A DNA stretch of 64,000 bases from Cystobasidiopsis lactophilus. Lineage: Eukaryota > Basidiomycota > Agaricostilbomycetes > Agaricostilbales > Chionosphaeraceae. The notes under the pieces are model-generated. The model saw only the letters and a list, made by a program, of their open reading frames with translations. It did not search any database and was not told the DNA's origin. The stretch spans positions 553,587 to 617,586 of the forward strand of contig BCIO01000006.1 in the NCBI GenBank assembly GCA_001599975.1, in the 5' to 3' direction. Made by a program: the position numbers and the translations under genes. Positions 1-12,300 of this stretch are shown here, piece after piece; positions within the stretch are counted from its first letter, which is position 1, and each line of letters opens with the position of its first letter.

Positions 1-576
1 CGTCAAACGCAGGGTGGGCAACAATCGCCGGATTCGAGGGGAATCGGTAGCCGTACGTGTCGTTAAGGGCAGTGAGCGATTTAAGCAGTGGAAGCCTCTG
101 CAGGCGCCAAGCGGAGCTGGAGGGCGCGTAATTGATCCCGCGCATTCGATAGCGCAAGCCACCGGCTTCCAGGAAGCAGTCCAGCGAGCCCTGAACATCA
201 ATAGGCTGCAATGGAGGGGGCTGGAGAAGCGATAGGATACTGTCTTGAAGGTGAACTGCTTGACATCGATGAGATGGTGGTAAGCCGCAATGATTGGGAG
301 AGAGTTACCATCCGAGGCCCTCGTTCGCCTGTCCGACGCGTCCCAAGACCGGATTGTGTCGGATAGGCCTAGTTTTGCTGGCACACTGGTTCCCAATGAT
401 TTCAGTTCTTAACCCGGGAACAGCAGACACGGACGCCAATCTGACCTCGAGAATCCTGTTGCCATCAGAGACAACGCGCCGAGCCAGCAGATTTTGCTCT
501 TGACACTGGAGATGCGCATTATCGTGCGCGGCACCATCGCCGGGGAGCTATCTCCAGGGAACTTCTCCTTGGACAT
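1..576 (-). CDS. Possible partial gene at left edge, unknown product
   Basis: On the minus strand a frame stays open from about position 260 to the window edge and reads like real protein (for example LRYRMRGINYAPSS and TALNDTYGYRFPSNP). A candidate start ATG at 576 opens a short peptide with basic residues followed by a hydrophobic stretch (ICWLGALSLMATGF), as in a type II membrane protein. The pieces lie in different frames, so one or two short introns must be assumed; GT donors near 456 and 305 are possible. I do not recognise the family. It lies head to tail after the GT92-like gene on the same strand. The gene could equally be a chance open frame; the 3' end is outside the window. Confidence 0.3.
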
Positions 577-882
577 GCTGTTCAAGAAAAGGAGAGAAAC
601 GCAATGCTGTTCAAGAGAGAAGAGCCAAGGCCATCGCGACCCGCCGGGAAAACCAAATTTGCCAGCGCCATGATCATCAGCTTCCTATAGCTGGCATCCT
701 GGCTCCAATCCCCGTCACAAAAGAAATTGCTTGGGCTCCTGAGCTAGATCGTCGAAGTCACTAGTGGCAAAGAACCGACAAGGTGGTAGAATAATAATAT
801 GGCAGCTCGTAATAAGCTACAATCATGGAAGCTTTCCGGCTCTGCGTAATCACCTCTAAAGATGGACATCCTTGTAGGCATC

Positions 883-2535
883 CTAAGGCCATGTCGACCG
901 CGCCAGATCGAATCGGCACGGCACATGGGGACATGGCCAGCCCATCTTCTTGAAAACGGCCTCTCTTCGGGTCCACAGATTCGCCACGTAACTTTGAAAG
1001 CTGGCGGACGCGTTGGTTGCCAAGTCACAGCTCGTTCCATGGTCGGTTTCGTGATAGAAACTTAGCGCGGTGATGTTGTCCTGCAAAAACTTTGCCTCAA
1101 ATCCGCGATACCAGACCTCGCCGTAACTGCAGTGACAAAACCAACGTGAGCTCTTTCGAATAGCTTGAAGCTTCAGAACGCACTGTACCGACGCCGTTTC
1201 AAGACCATCAACCCGGTGCGTGCACTTGTTGTTCCATTCTCCCGCGTTGCGCTTGTGCGTAAAGTATGCAAGCTCGGAAAGTGGACTATTTGCAACGGTC
1301 GGTTTGACCAAGTGCGAAAGATCCATCGGAGGGCCGCATTTGTAGCCCTTTTGAAAGCACAAGCTGCCATAGGAGCTAGAAGCGAATTGGGCGTAGAAAC
1401 GTGGAATGGCGGTGGCGAGGTCGGCAACATCTTCTGGGAACGGTTCCGGAAGGAACATTTCGTCGATGTCCATAAATGCCACCCAGCGGCTCGGATATGG
1501 GTATGCTGAACGGTGCTTGCAGTGCAAGAGATAAAGCACCTAAAGCCGCTCTCAGCAGGTGTTGGTGGCCTCGTTCAAGACAAGCGTACCTGGTCTGCAT
1601 ATAGGCCGGAGTGCTCCATACTGGTGCGATGGCCATACGTTTCGGGACTCAGAGGTGGTGCGTAGGTGAAGGTGTCGTGAGCCCCGGTCGCCTTTGTGTA
1701 CATCTTGACGAAGTCGCGGACACTTGCATCGCGTCCATACCAATGAACGGTCTTGACACCGAGTTCTAAATGATGGTGCCGCCAATCCAACAATCGCCGG
1801 GCTTCTGGGTGGCCATAGATCGGGCTGATGCAAATAGCGAGCTGCGAACAGGTAAGCAACGTGCATATACGACAGGCATGAGATCCGCACCTCTGTTGGA
1901 GCAGTCGGTGCTTTTTCAACCAATGAAGTCGAGAAATCAAAAGTAGTTGTTGTCCCCTTGAGGTGAAGTCGCAGGTCGACTCGTAAAGTGCCGAGTGCGA
2001 GCTCGCGAGGAATGGGACAGTTGATGAGGAGAGCCCATCCAAGAGTAGGTGGCAGTACCGCTTGTGTGCGATAGCTTTCGTGACCTATCGACAGGTTGCA
2101 CTCCACGGCCTCAACGTAGGAGTAGTCGGCCAGGCGAATCTGCCAATCCGGGGTGCCCCCTGGCCGAGGGAATTCTACCGCGAACCATCAGCAATGGACA
2201 CTACTCCGAGACTCCACACACTGACTCTCCAGAAAACTCAGAATGGAGACATAAGAGTCATAGTCGCTGTTGGCGTCCCGATATGTCTCATTTTGCAGGC
2301 GCATGGTAGCACTGAGGAATGTGAATCTGACTTTGTCGTATGGAACCGGTAAATTTGATTGCCAGGGCGAGTCAAAGGACATTAGGACTGGCGGCGGGCC
2401 TCTTGACCAGATCGGAAACGAGCTGGCGCGTTGGCGAAAGAACAGAAGAAGACAGCTGGCGCCAAGTAAGCAGGTAAAAGCGAGGAGTCGCGCTCCACCC
2501 ATTTGCCGATACGAGAAACGCAGCTGAGGCAACAT
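883..2535 (-). CDS. GT92 (DUF23)-like glycosyltransferase, type II membrane protein
   Basis: Spliced by hand into four exons (2535-2226, 2174-1891, 1841-1590, 1539-883; introns 51, 49 and 50 nt), all in frame, giving about 500 residues. The start ATG is followed by a basic stretch and one membrane segment (residues about 16-33, LLAFTCLLGASCLLLFF), the topology of a Golgi enzyme. The middle carries ISPIYGHPE then LLDWRHHHLELGVKTVHWYG, and MDIDEMFLP supplies the metal-binding DxD of GT-A folds, the pattern of GT92/DUF23 proteins. In animals GT92 enzymes add beta-1,4-galactose, in C. elegans onto core fucose; donor and acceptor here are unknown. Divergent from the SGNH gene at 2865. Family call is firm at fold level, less so at subfamily level. 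Confidence 0.8.
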
Positions 2536-2864
2536 GACGGGGAGAGCAAATGAAGGAGGAAATCCTCAGCAAAACGCGCTTGGACAGCCCCCCCCCTTGT
2601 ACCCCCTTGTACCCCCCTTCCCCTTCAGGTTTCACCACCACCCACCACTTTTTTCCCTGCCCAGCTGCACCAATTCCCGTTTGTGACACCTGTCTCTTTG
2701 ACGACCTAGTTTGCTTTTGTGGATGCTCTGTCGCTCTAGGGAGTGCGGCCAGACCGCGTGAAACCTTCCTGCGTGCACAGTGACCTTCCTTATTATTTCG
2801 ACTTGATTCTGTTGTGATCTCCTCTCCTTCTGGCGGACCGCACCTTGATCTGTTCGATGCATTC
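2536..2864. promoter_or_regulatory. Divergent promoter between GT92-like and SGNH genes
   Basis: About 330 bases separate the two start codons, so both genes must be driven from here. The interval is pyrimidine-rich on the plus strand and holds four C-tracts (listed separately). No TATA box is convincing. Confidence 0.5.
2588..2623. repeat. Four C-tracts (G-quadruplex/i-motif candidate)
   Basis: C-runs of 9, 5, 6 and 4 bases at 2588-2596, 2602-2606, 2612-2617 and 2620-2623. The first two gaps are the same 5-base spacer TTGTA and the last is TT, so the tract also looks like an imperfect CCCCCTTGTA tandem repeat. The minus strand fits the usual G-quadruplex pattern. It sits about 53 bases upstream of the GT92-like start codon. 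Confidence 0.65.
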
Positions 2865-4397
2865 ATGGGGCTTAACGACTTTGACGACTCTGCACGCCAA
2901 AATGCGCCCCCCTCTTTGACGGCCACGCCCTTACACTCTAGCTCCTTTTCTTCGAGTAGTCACGCTTACACCCCGGGTCGAGCTTGCGCGCTATTCGTAC
3001 TGCTAACATGCATGATGACCGGTGTACGCTTTTTGAATGGCCGTCAGGTCAGCGGATTGCCGTGCGGTGCTCGTCTCTTCAACTGGACAAGGCTGACGCC
3101 TCCACCGTGCAGGTTGGCTTGCAAAGACCCCTACAAGGAGCCCGGATTTATATGGCGTGTCAGTTCTTACACCTGAGCCGGGGTGCCATCCGTCTTATTT
3201 GGTCTCGCAAAAAATCGAGCAGGGTCCCAACATTGACGACATTCGATGGATCCCGTTTGAATCTAGCACAGAGGGCGACAGTCGGTGAGGACTTCTACTC
3301 CACAAGTCCACCGAGCGCAACCTGAAGGGTCGACTTTTAGCATGAGCATTGCTGATGTGGTGAGTTACAAAATAGTCGCAACGGCATAGCTCCTTAAGTA
3401 CCTTTGAGAAAGAGCACCGACATGCCAACGGCTACCGCCGCCGAACATGCGTCGCCTCCTTTTATGCGCCATTTGATGCAAGCGATGGACCGAGATCCTA
3501 GCGGTGGCAGTCTCGCGAACGATCCCGCCTGGATGTGGGCCAGGGGGCGAGCCGTCGTATTCGTCGGCGACAGTCACGATCGAAACAATGTGGAACAACT
3601 ATGCCAGCTAGCAAGAGGAAGTCGATATCAAAGCAGCGGCTTCCACATTGGCGGCATGTGTACCGTCCCGGGGTTGGACTTGAAGATAATCAGTTTATTT
3701 CACGTTGGTTTGGCGGAAGCATCGGAATCATGGTATGGAGACGCCATGAAGGAGCTGCCATGGACGGTGGAGGATCGGTGGCGCGTCATCTTCGAACGGC
3801 TGTTGCAGGATTATGGGGCCTCCACGCCGGACTTGGTGGTCTTGAACAGTGTTTGTTGCGCTACTCTCCTTGCCACAACGACCTGATGAATCGTCTGCAG
3901 GGCTACTGGGACATGCGATACCTTTTGATGAGAACACACGACGAAGGCACTGGCCGCCCCTTCACTTGGGACGAGATGCGCTGGTACCGCAGCCGGCTTC
4001 ACGACTTCGTTCGTCTGGCACAAGAAAAGACTTCAGGCGCGCCGATCATGTACCGGCTTATTCAGCAAAGTCGAACTAACGCAAACAGCACAAATGTCCA
4101 AGTCTTTCAACTCAATGAAAGCGCCAAGTTTGTCATGCGCCAGCTGAAGCTACCTACATTTGACTGGGCGAAGCTGATTCGGTAAGTCGTTGCGGTCCGC
4201 CTCGCAAAGAAGCAACACTGACCTTGCTTGCCAGGGGTGATGGCGAATATTCGGATGGGCAGCAGCACTTCTCCCTTGGCCACACGTCCTACCTATTTTC
4301 GCAAATGGCTCTACACTACCTCTTCCGCGCTGTCCATGGACGCAGTTGCCGACACCTAGAAACAGCGCTCGACTTCATCCTCCGCCTTATTGTCTAG
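2865..4397 (+). CDS. Membrane-anchored SGNH-type protein (GDS-x-DR family, copy 1)
   Basis: From the ATG at 2865 a Ser-rich cytosolic tail leads to a membrane segment (ALFVLLTCMMTGVRFL). The luminal part has GPNIDDIRWIPFE, the block I motif VVFVGDSHDRNNVEQLC (nucleophile serine in GDS), then LVVLNSGYWDMRY. Introns supported by frame: 3285-3340, 3360-3412, 3851-3900 and one ending just before GDGEYSDGQQH at the 3' end; exon 3341-3359 is only 19 nt. The first luminal exons (about 3030-3180) could not be resolved. Same family as the gene at 62075. Block V here reads SDGQQH rather than the D-x-x-H of the sister copy. SGNH proteins of this kind are acyl esterases or O-acyltransferases; the substrate is presumably a glycan, which is inference. 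Confidence 0.75.
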
Positions 4398-4577
4398 TTC
4401 GGCAATTAGACACTTGAGGGGCATTTGGGGGTGCTTCCGGCACAAGATTGGAGTCGTCTTTTATTGTGCATTACGAATACCCCAATTCGCGGGTCCGAGG
4501 ACGGCAATGCCGGAGCGAGCGCAGGTTTGCTCCCCGTGCGCTTCAACATTGCTGCATCGGTTGCCGCGCTGCGCTCT

Positions 4578-6340
4578 ATGCGCAAAGCATTCTTTGCTGC
4601 AAGAGCCCAAACTCGCAGCTTGTCGTCGCAGAATGTGGTCCAGAGTCTAGAAGCAAGAGGCCTGGTGGCTGCTTTGACCAGGTGCATGAACTGCATCAAG
4701 CTTACTAGCAAAGCTAATTGCGGCGGGCATGCAGTCGATCTCTTGTCTCTCATCTAGCCGAGCCCAAGACGGTCTACCTTGGAGTCGACCCTTCGGCGAA
4801 GTCTCTGCATGTTGGAAATTTGGTCGCCTTGCTGGCCTTACTGCACTTCCGACTGCATGGCCACAGGATCATAGCGCTGGTAACATTCATTCACTAAGCG
4901 ATTCTGGTCGAACTCAAGCCCTTTGGTAGGTAGGAGAGGCGACAGGCGCGGTGGGAGATCCTTCTGGCCGCTCTTCAGAGAGGGTGGCATTGGAGCCGTC
5001 GATTTTAAGGGCCAACACACAACGCATCGCCTCTCAAGTGAAAGTTTTGCTCAGCAACGGCACCCGAATGGCCCTAAAAGCTGGCCCAGTCGCCTTGGGC
5101 GAGTTGCAGATGGCCAACAACCTGGACTGGCTCCGGCCATTATCGCTCCTCGACTTCCTAAACGGGCCAGGCAAACGTAGCAGAGTCTCTACAATGCTAG
5201 CTAGAGAAAGGTGGGTACAGGCACCGTACAACGCCAGCGGACAGCTGAATGGGCCCGCAAGCATCAAATCTCGGCTGGCCTCTTCTAGCGGCATTTCCTT
5301 CACCGAGTTCACTTACAACCTGCTCCAGGCCTATGACTTCCTGCACTTACATGACGAGATAGGCTGCACCGTTCAGCTGGGCGGCTCAGATCAATATGGC
5401 AACATCATGGCAGGCATCGAAATGATTCAAAAGGAATCCGCCGCCGCCACATCGGAATGCGCCAAGCCAGAGGCTTTCGGGCTGACCGTGCCTTTACTCA
5501 CCACGTCCTCTGGGCAAAAGTTCGGCAAGAGTGCCGGGAACGCGATTTGGCTGGACCCCGAGATGACCAGTCCCTTTGACCTCTACCAGGTGAGATAACC
5601 TATTTGACCTCATTTTTACTCCAGGTTTATGAAGAGAGACTTCTAGTTTTTCCTCAAGACGCCGGACGACGATGTTGGAAAGCTGTTGAAGATCTTCTCG
5701 TTTGCACCACTGGAGGAGATTGATGCTATAATGGTTGGACATACGGTTCGTCGTCTTTCAAGAGGGAGAACTCTTTCTCGAAAGACCGAGACAAAAGACC
5801 TCAGGAGGACCCATCGCTCCGAAGAGGGCAAGAGGAATTAGCTCGAGCGGTGACAGATTTGGTCCATGGCTGTGAGCTTCTCTTAGTTGTATTAGCGGAC
5901 GCGGCACTCACCTGTACTTCAATTGAAACCAGATGATGAGCGCGTTAAGGCCGAAATGGTCTCCGCCACTCTTTTCAGCAAAACCCCAACTGTTGGAGTT
6001 TCAGCTGGCGACTTAATACCGGCACTGCCGCCTAGCTTACTCTTCGAAACGACCGCCACCTCCATCATGGGGACTCCGTTATCTTCACTTTTAGCCAGTA
6101 TGGCGCTAGCGCCGTCTAAGAGTCAGTTAACCAGACTTTTACGAGACGGCATGTCTGATTCAAAGTTCGTCGTACGCAGAACAAGCTAGACAGGCCATTT
6201 CAGCAGGCTCAGTCTCCATCAACGGCATCAGCGCGCCATCAGATCTGGTGCTGGGTGCAGAGCACATATGGCAAGGTCGAGCACTGATCGTCAAAGTCGG
6301 TCGCTCCGTCAAAGTGGTGTCCGTGCTGCCAGAGCGGTGA
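4578..6340 (+). CDS. MSY1: Mitochondrial tyrosyl-tRNA synthetase
   Basis: Charges mitochondrial tRNA-Tyr. Seven exons (4578-4681, 4735-4879, 4930-5589, 5647-5745, 5805-5871, 5933-6121, 6180-6340) join to exactly 474 codons plus stop. The N-terminus ([17 protein letters not shown]) is a matrix-targeting type leader. Class I signatures follow: [18 protein letters not shown] (HIGH region), [13 protein letters not shown]-like block, [10 protein letters not shown], and [11 protein letters not shown] (KMSKS equivalent as in bacterial-type enzymes). The C-terminus holds an S4 RNA-binding domain ([18 protein letters not shown]). Length is normal for the family. The start was chosen because upstream sequence in this frame belongs to the preceding intergenic stretch. 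Its stop lies only 25 bases from the stop of the convergent MOR2/TAO3 gene. Confidence 0.95.
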
Positions 6341-6365
6341 AAATACATTTTGAGCATGCCTTTTG

Positions 6366-9300
6366 TTAGTGCGCTGCGTGGAAATACCCCGTATCACTCC
6401 TCGTCGATGCCTTTCGCCAAAACACGCTGCGCCGCTTCCTTTTCTTGTCCGAGTCGATGCTGGACGCGTCATCGCTCATCGGATCAAACTCTTCGCTGTC
6501 ACGACCGAAAGCCCCAAGACTGTCGCTGGAAGTGTTGACATTATCCCAATGAGCGGAAGTATCCGAATGGGCATCGTCCGCAGCCCGATTGGGTGACTGG
6601 CCATCGCGCGTAGCTTCAGCAAACGCGGCCGAGAACGGCGTGGAAGTTTCTGGAATAGTAACCATGCTGCCGGTTCGTGCGTGCGATGAGAGCGAGAACG
6701 AGCCCTTGTGGGAGCGGGCCAAAACTGCTGCCACGCGCGAAGCTGAACCAATGTGCTGGGAAAGCCGCAGCGACGTTGATGTGGTATCGTCCTCAAAAAA
6801 GCTACAATCGCCGATCAGGGTCAGTTTGTTTGACTTGCATGGCAGACCTGAGAGCTGCTCATTTACCTTCCAAGGTCGTGCAAAGCGGAAACCATGTCCC
6901 CGAGCGTAGAGACGTCGTCCTTGTCAGACTGGTTGGTCGTATCAAACCCTTGCGAAGCCATCGAAGTCTCCATGGCGAAGGCAAGCGGGCTACTGGCTTC
7001 TGAGGAGGTTGGCACCGCGCCGCAGGTTGCGATCACGTCCCGCAGCTTCGAGCGCGCGCCCTCTCTGTCTGTCACTTCATCCGGGCACGACCAGCCTGTT
7101 GCCGACGCAGAGCCAAAGCAGAGGTGCCGGGTGGGCCCATTGCGCAGAGGTTGTGGCGTTGCATTGCCGCTGAGGCTGCCAGCTCTTGACCGCTCTGAAC
7201 CCTTGATCAGCGGAAGTTGCTCGTCCAGCACTTCCAGCGCTTGAGACGCATGATCGGAGGAGTTCAACAAGCGGAGGAGGGGCGCGAGGAAGTCTGGGCC
7301 CAAATGCTGCAGCTCTGACTCTTGAAAGTGGATTTGGCGCAAGAAGAACTTGAGAAGTGTGAGGCAGGCCGAGCGAATCCAAGGAATGGCGTTTTGAAGG
7401 CTCCCCATAAAGAGCAAGAAAGCGTCGACGCGATCGGCCAGATCGAAGTTTTCGCGAATGCCACCAATTGCTTGCTGGACGAAATCCTCCTTTGTTCGGA
7501 AGCGATTTTTGCCCAGCGACCGCATAACCCTGCCCAGGCCGGGCTCGTCCTCTGCGTCGGAGAGGTCAGCCATCGCTTCGCACATGACCTCCACATCGTG
7601 CGTAATGGTAGAAGTTTCCAACGCGCGTAAACCCCAAATCAGGCTGCAAGCGTACATCATGTGCAAGCCATCAGTAGGGTGCGTGACAGGGTGCAACGCC
7701 TTGGCTGTCAGAAGCGACCTGACGAAATCCCAAACGGGCTGTAGCGTAACTGACGAGCGGAAGCCCTTGAGAATGACGTCCCGAGCTAGCGGTCGAGGCG
7801 GATCCTTGAGCGAAGTGGGCTGGGCATCCTCGATGGCTGGCAGGCAGGCGATTTGGTCGTTCATGCGCTTCAGCATCAGGGTGCCCAACAGCAAGCTCTC
7901 TTGAAACTCGCGCTCCCGGTTGGTGTGCAAGCACGCGACTAAGACCCACCAGACCTGCGGCAGCTCTTCTAAGACCGATTGAGGGCCGTGCTCGACCAGA
8001 CTGTAAAACGTGTCCAGGATCTCGCGGGCAAAGAGCTGTGCGTCCGGTGTTTCGTCGGCGATCGTGTTGGAAAGGCGGGAGAGCATTTCTGCGACCATGC
8101 GCTGATTTAAAGGCGGCAGGAGAAGGCGAAACGCTTGGAAGGACCGGCACGCGATGTGTCGCAGTGGGCAAGTGTTGGCCCATTCTAGCGCCACAACGCC
8201 CCAAAGGCGACAGGCGTCTGGTATGCGGCGTTCCAGCAATCGCACAGCATCTTCGACGAGTCGCTTCATGTTGAGAACGGTCCGCCGTGTGTCCCGAGAG
8301 AGTTCCTGATCTTCGTGCTCCCAAAACTGCCGCCAGCTCCAGAGCACTTCGGCCGGCCCAGCGAGCTTGATGGCGCTGTTGGAGGGCGCGTGCGTTTGAA
8401 CCTTTTCCAGCTTTTGCAGCAGCGTCAGCAAGCGGACCAAGATGTCGCGGGCTTGCGTGCGAATAAAGAGCGTCGGGTGGTCGACGTGCATCATGAGGGC
8501 GTGAAAGAAGCGGAGGACGTTTGGGTCGGCGGTATCGAGCCTAGAGATGACCGCGTCGCCGGCCAGTAGAAGAACAGACTGAGCGGGCGCAATCAGCATG
8601 CGGCGGGAATTGATGGGAAACAGGGTGTCCAAGTTCGTGCGCCGTTGGACATTTGGCTTTGCCTCGTTGGGGGTGCTGTGCTCGCTGTCTTCGGTGCTGA
8701 TGACGATCATCGAAGGCTGCAGGTATTCGCCCAAGGTGTTGAGGATGAGCGCGCAGAGGTCGCTCTCGCACAGGCAGCCGACAATCTTCTGGGCGTGCCT
8801 GGTGAACTCTTTCGACCCTCTGAGGCTGGTCTCGCTGGCCAAAAAGTGCACCACTGCGGACAAGTTGGTATTTTTGGTTTCTTGCGCCGCGCCCGCACTG
8901 CTGCCAGCCAAGGCTAGCCACATGGTCCGAATCTCGTGCTGGTAGACTTCGCCGTATTTAGCGCTGAGTAAAAACAGGTTGGCCAAAACCGGATCGGTGG
9001 CTTTGGCGCTCAGCACGAGGGAGTCGGGCGGCGCAAGGCTGATCGCACGGAGCCAGGCCGGCAACAGCTGCATCAGAAGCCGAGTTTGCTTGGTGCCGAT
9101 CTGCAGGATTCGGATGGCCAGTTCCAAAAAGACGGCACGGGAGTCGGCCACCGAACTTGTGGCGATGTGAATGCAGATCGTGAGGCGAGCTTGCAAGGTG
9201 GCGCCAGAAAAGGTGCTGTATATTGCTGCCTCGCAGGTGCTAACCAAGGACTCGCGGAGCTCTGGCGATAGCCGGGTGATGATGATGTCGAGGGCTCGCT

Positions 9301-12300
9301 GGCGAGTAGGCAAGTCTGCCTGGCCAAGTTTCCAGAGGGCTAGGCAGATTGCCGTTGATGACTTAACGGCGATGGCGGCCTCCGCTATCAACGCTCCGCT
9401 GAGGACAGAAAAGGTGCTCTGCTGTAGCGGCAAGCTATCGGGCTCAGCAAAGCACTGGTAGACAGTGGCATCGAGGAAAGCCCGGTTGTCCAGGTTGCAG
9501 GCGATGAGCCCGCCAATGGCCCGCCTACGGATTGTACCTGCATTAGCAACGCTGTGCGAGCTGCCAGAACTACCCAAACTCACCGCGCACAGGCGTGACC
9601 ACTACTGCCGGTGGATTCGAACAAGGCCTGGGCCCAGCGCAAGACGTCGTGAGGCTCGATGATGTTGCGCCTGTCCGAGTGTTCGCGCTTTATGGTGATG
9701 CCGTCGTTCTCGCACAAGGCGGCCATGACTGAAACGGCCGGCAGGAAGGTCTCGAAGCCTTGGCCCTGGGACTGAGAGCCGACAGAAGAAGCACGACTTT
9801 TGGTGTGGTGATGACCAGAGTGGCCTTCGGAAGAACGAGAGGTCGTATTGCGATTGATGTCGGGTGAGGTAAGGGAAATGGGTCGAAACGACCAAGAGTC
9901 GAAGAGGCTGAACAACTGGTGCCGGACCTCGACAGTGAGCCAACGCTTGATGGAAGCGTCCGCGCCGCAGTGCTCGATGAGGTTTAGTATGCACAAGCAA
10001 AAGGCTTTTCGAAGCGCTAGGACGACAGAGTCTTCCGCCATGTCTGAGTCCCACACAAATGTGAGGGCTTCTTTGATGTATTGTGAGACTAGAGTGAGCT
10101 CCACATCCGAAAGCGCGTTTGTGCGGAGTAGCCGCGAAGAGAGCTCGTGAACTCGGGCGACCGAGAGCTGAAGCCGGCTGTGGCGCATGCTCTTGCGCGG
10201 TGCGGCTGATCTACTGTCTGGCATCTGCCGGAGCCGATGGTCTTCTGTCAGGTGTCGCATGATTGAGTTCAGCCCTTCGAGCAGAAAGCGGTACGTTGCC
10301 GCATTGACACAGCCAAGCCCCTTGACCACAGCGTCGCGCAAAGGCGTGTTATCGGAGGCGAGGAAAGGAACAGCCAGGCGAACAATGTCCGGCCCAGAGC
10401 TGAAGCGCTCAACATCGAGCTGATGTGACCCTGGTTCTGGCTGTGATGCTCCTGGTGTTGGGCCAGTGCCGATGGTGGCGATTGCACACAAGGCCATAAG
10501 ATGGGTTTTCCAGTGCTCGGCCAAGAATGCCACATCGACCGGGTAGGCGATGGGAAGAGGCCCCTGGCGAACGGTGGTGGGCGTCTGGGGCACCTTCGAC
10601 GGCACCAAATTGGCAGCTGTCGAAGCCGCCGGGTAGGCCTTGAGGAGTCGCGCTGCCAGGAAGGTGCGAGCCAGGGTCGTCGGTTTTGAAGCCGATTCTA
10701 GACAAAGCGCAAAGAAGGAGGCGAGAACCTGGTGCCACAAATTGACATCGATGAGCAGGTCGCTCTCAATTAGCTTGATCATGACATCTTGGCTTTTCTG
10801 GCGTTTCCACCACTGCAACCGGCTCTTCTCGGCGTTGGTCAAGAACTCGTCATCCAGGTCAGTGAGCAGTAGACCATCCGAAGACGACAGGAGGTTCAGG
10901 ACGCGCTCCTCGTTGGTAGCGATGGGCGTGCCAGAGACCAGGTTGCTCCACGCAATGAGGTCCTGCTCAAGCTTGGTTGCCAGCCGCAGCACTTCACAAG
11001 CACGCCGCCGAAGCAGGGCCGACTGGCTGCAGACGAACACGAGAGCGATGCTCTCCAGCTCGGCGAGGATGGACCAGATGGTGCGAGGCTCGACGCCGTC
11101 CAAAGGGTGTTCTGATTCGGTGGGTGCGGCCGCTTGTCGGTGGTGGGTTGCTGCAGAGACGCCAGACACCGTGCTGATCGTGCGCACTTTGTCCGCCAGA
11201 GTTTGGGCCAGTTCAGTCCACAAGCCCACCAAGCTCTCCAGCTTAACCGTATTGGCACCTTGCAGCCCTCCGTTCTCCCTCAACACCAACTCTGGACGCA
11301 CAACGAACCGGCCCAAGGCCCTGAGCACCAAGTGGCCGTCCTTTTGGCTGACAAGTCGCTCCAACGCTTTCCGGGCGGCCATGTAGACTTCGGGATCCAC
11401 ATGCACGAGCGCCCTAAGAAGAATATCGAGCGGCTTGAATTCGCCGATGGGTTTGGTGGCCAGCAGCCGCGGCCAAGACTCGATGCAGATCCGCAAGAGG
11501 TCGAACAGCGGCTGGCGATCTTTAGGGTAAACCACCATGAAGGGGCCGTGGCGCTTGTAATGAGTCATATCTCGCTCGGGCGAGTGAAGCGGGGGCGGTG
11601 GTCCTCGCGCCAAAACGTTACGCTCGTCGAGCAAGCTGAAACTGTCGCAAGCTCGGTCGCAAGCCATGGCGATCCTGGCGATGGTGCCTGAGGCCGATTC
11701 GACTAAGTTCTTGATATGGCCCTTGGCAGCAAAGGTGGAGGAAAGAGGGTCGAGCGTCGCTGTCAAGACTTCGTATTCGGGTGGCAGCAGCTCGCCGTCG
11801 TAAGACGGCGTCGGGGAAGGCAGGACCGGGTCTTTGCCTTGTTCAAGGGTTTCTAGCGTCAGGAGGAGCGCGCGGATGGCGACATGCATCTTCTCGAATG
11901 AGAGGACATCGACCGACCAGCGGTCGGTGGAGATGGCGGGGTAAGGGTTGAGCAGAGAGGCGATGATCTCTTGGCCGTACTCAAAGTGGTAGGTGGCAAT
12001 AAAGTGAGGGATGAGGGCGACGAGCGAAATGGAGATGTCGGGAGGGTAGAGCTGCTTTTTGCCAGGCGGGAAGACGAACTTGACGATGGGGTCCAGCCGC
12101 TTGGCCACTTGGGTGTGGGTTTCGTGGCACCGTCGCAAATAGGCCCAAAGCAGCTGCAAGATGCCGTACACTGCTGAGAGCCGGGTGGCCTTTTCCTTGG
12201 CTTTGGCGAAGCACACGTCCAAGCAAGTCGCAAAGTTGGCCGACAGGATGTCTTCTGGTGAGGCGGCTGTGGCAGCGCAATAGAGAGGCAAAGCTGCATT

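Noticed and set aside
10640-11386. 248-codon plus-strand frame
   Set aside because: Antisense to the long TAO3 exon, which has family support.
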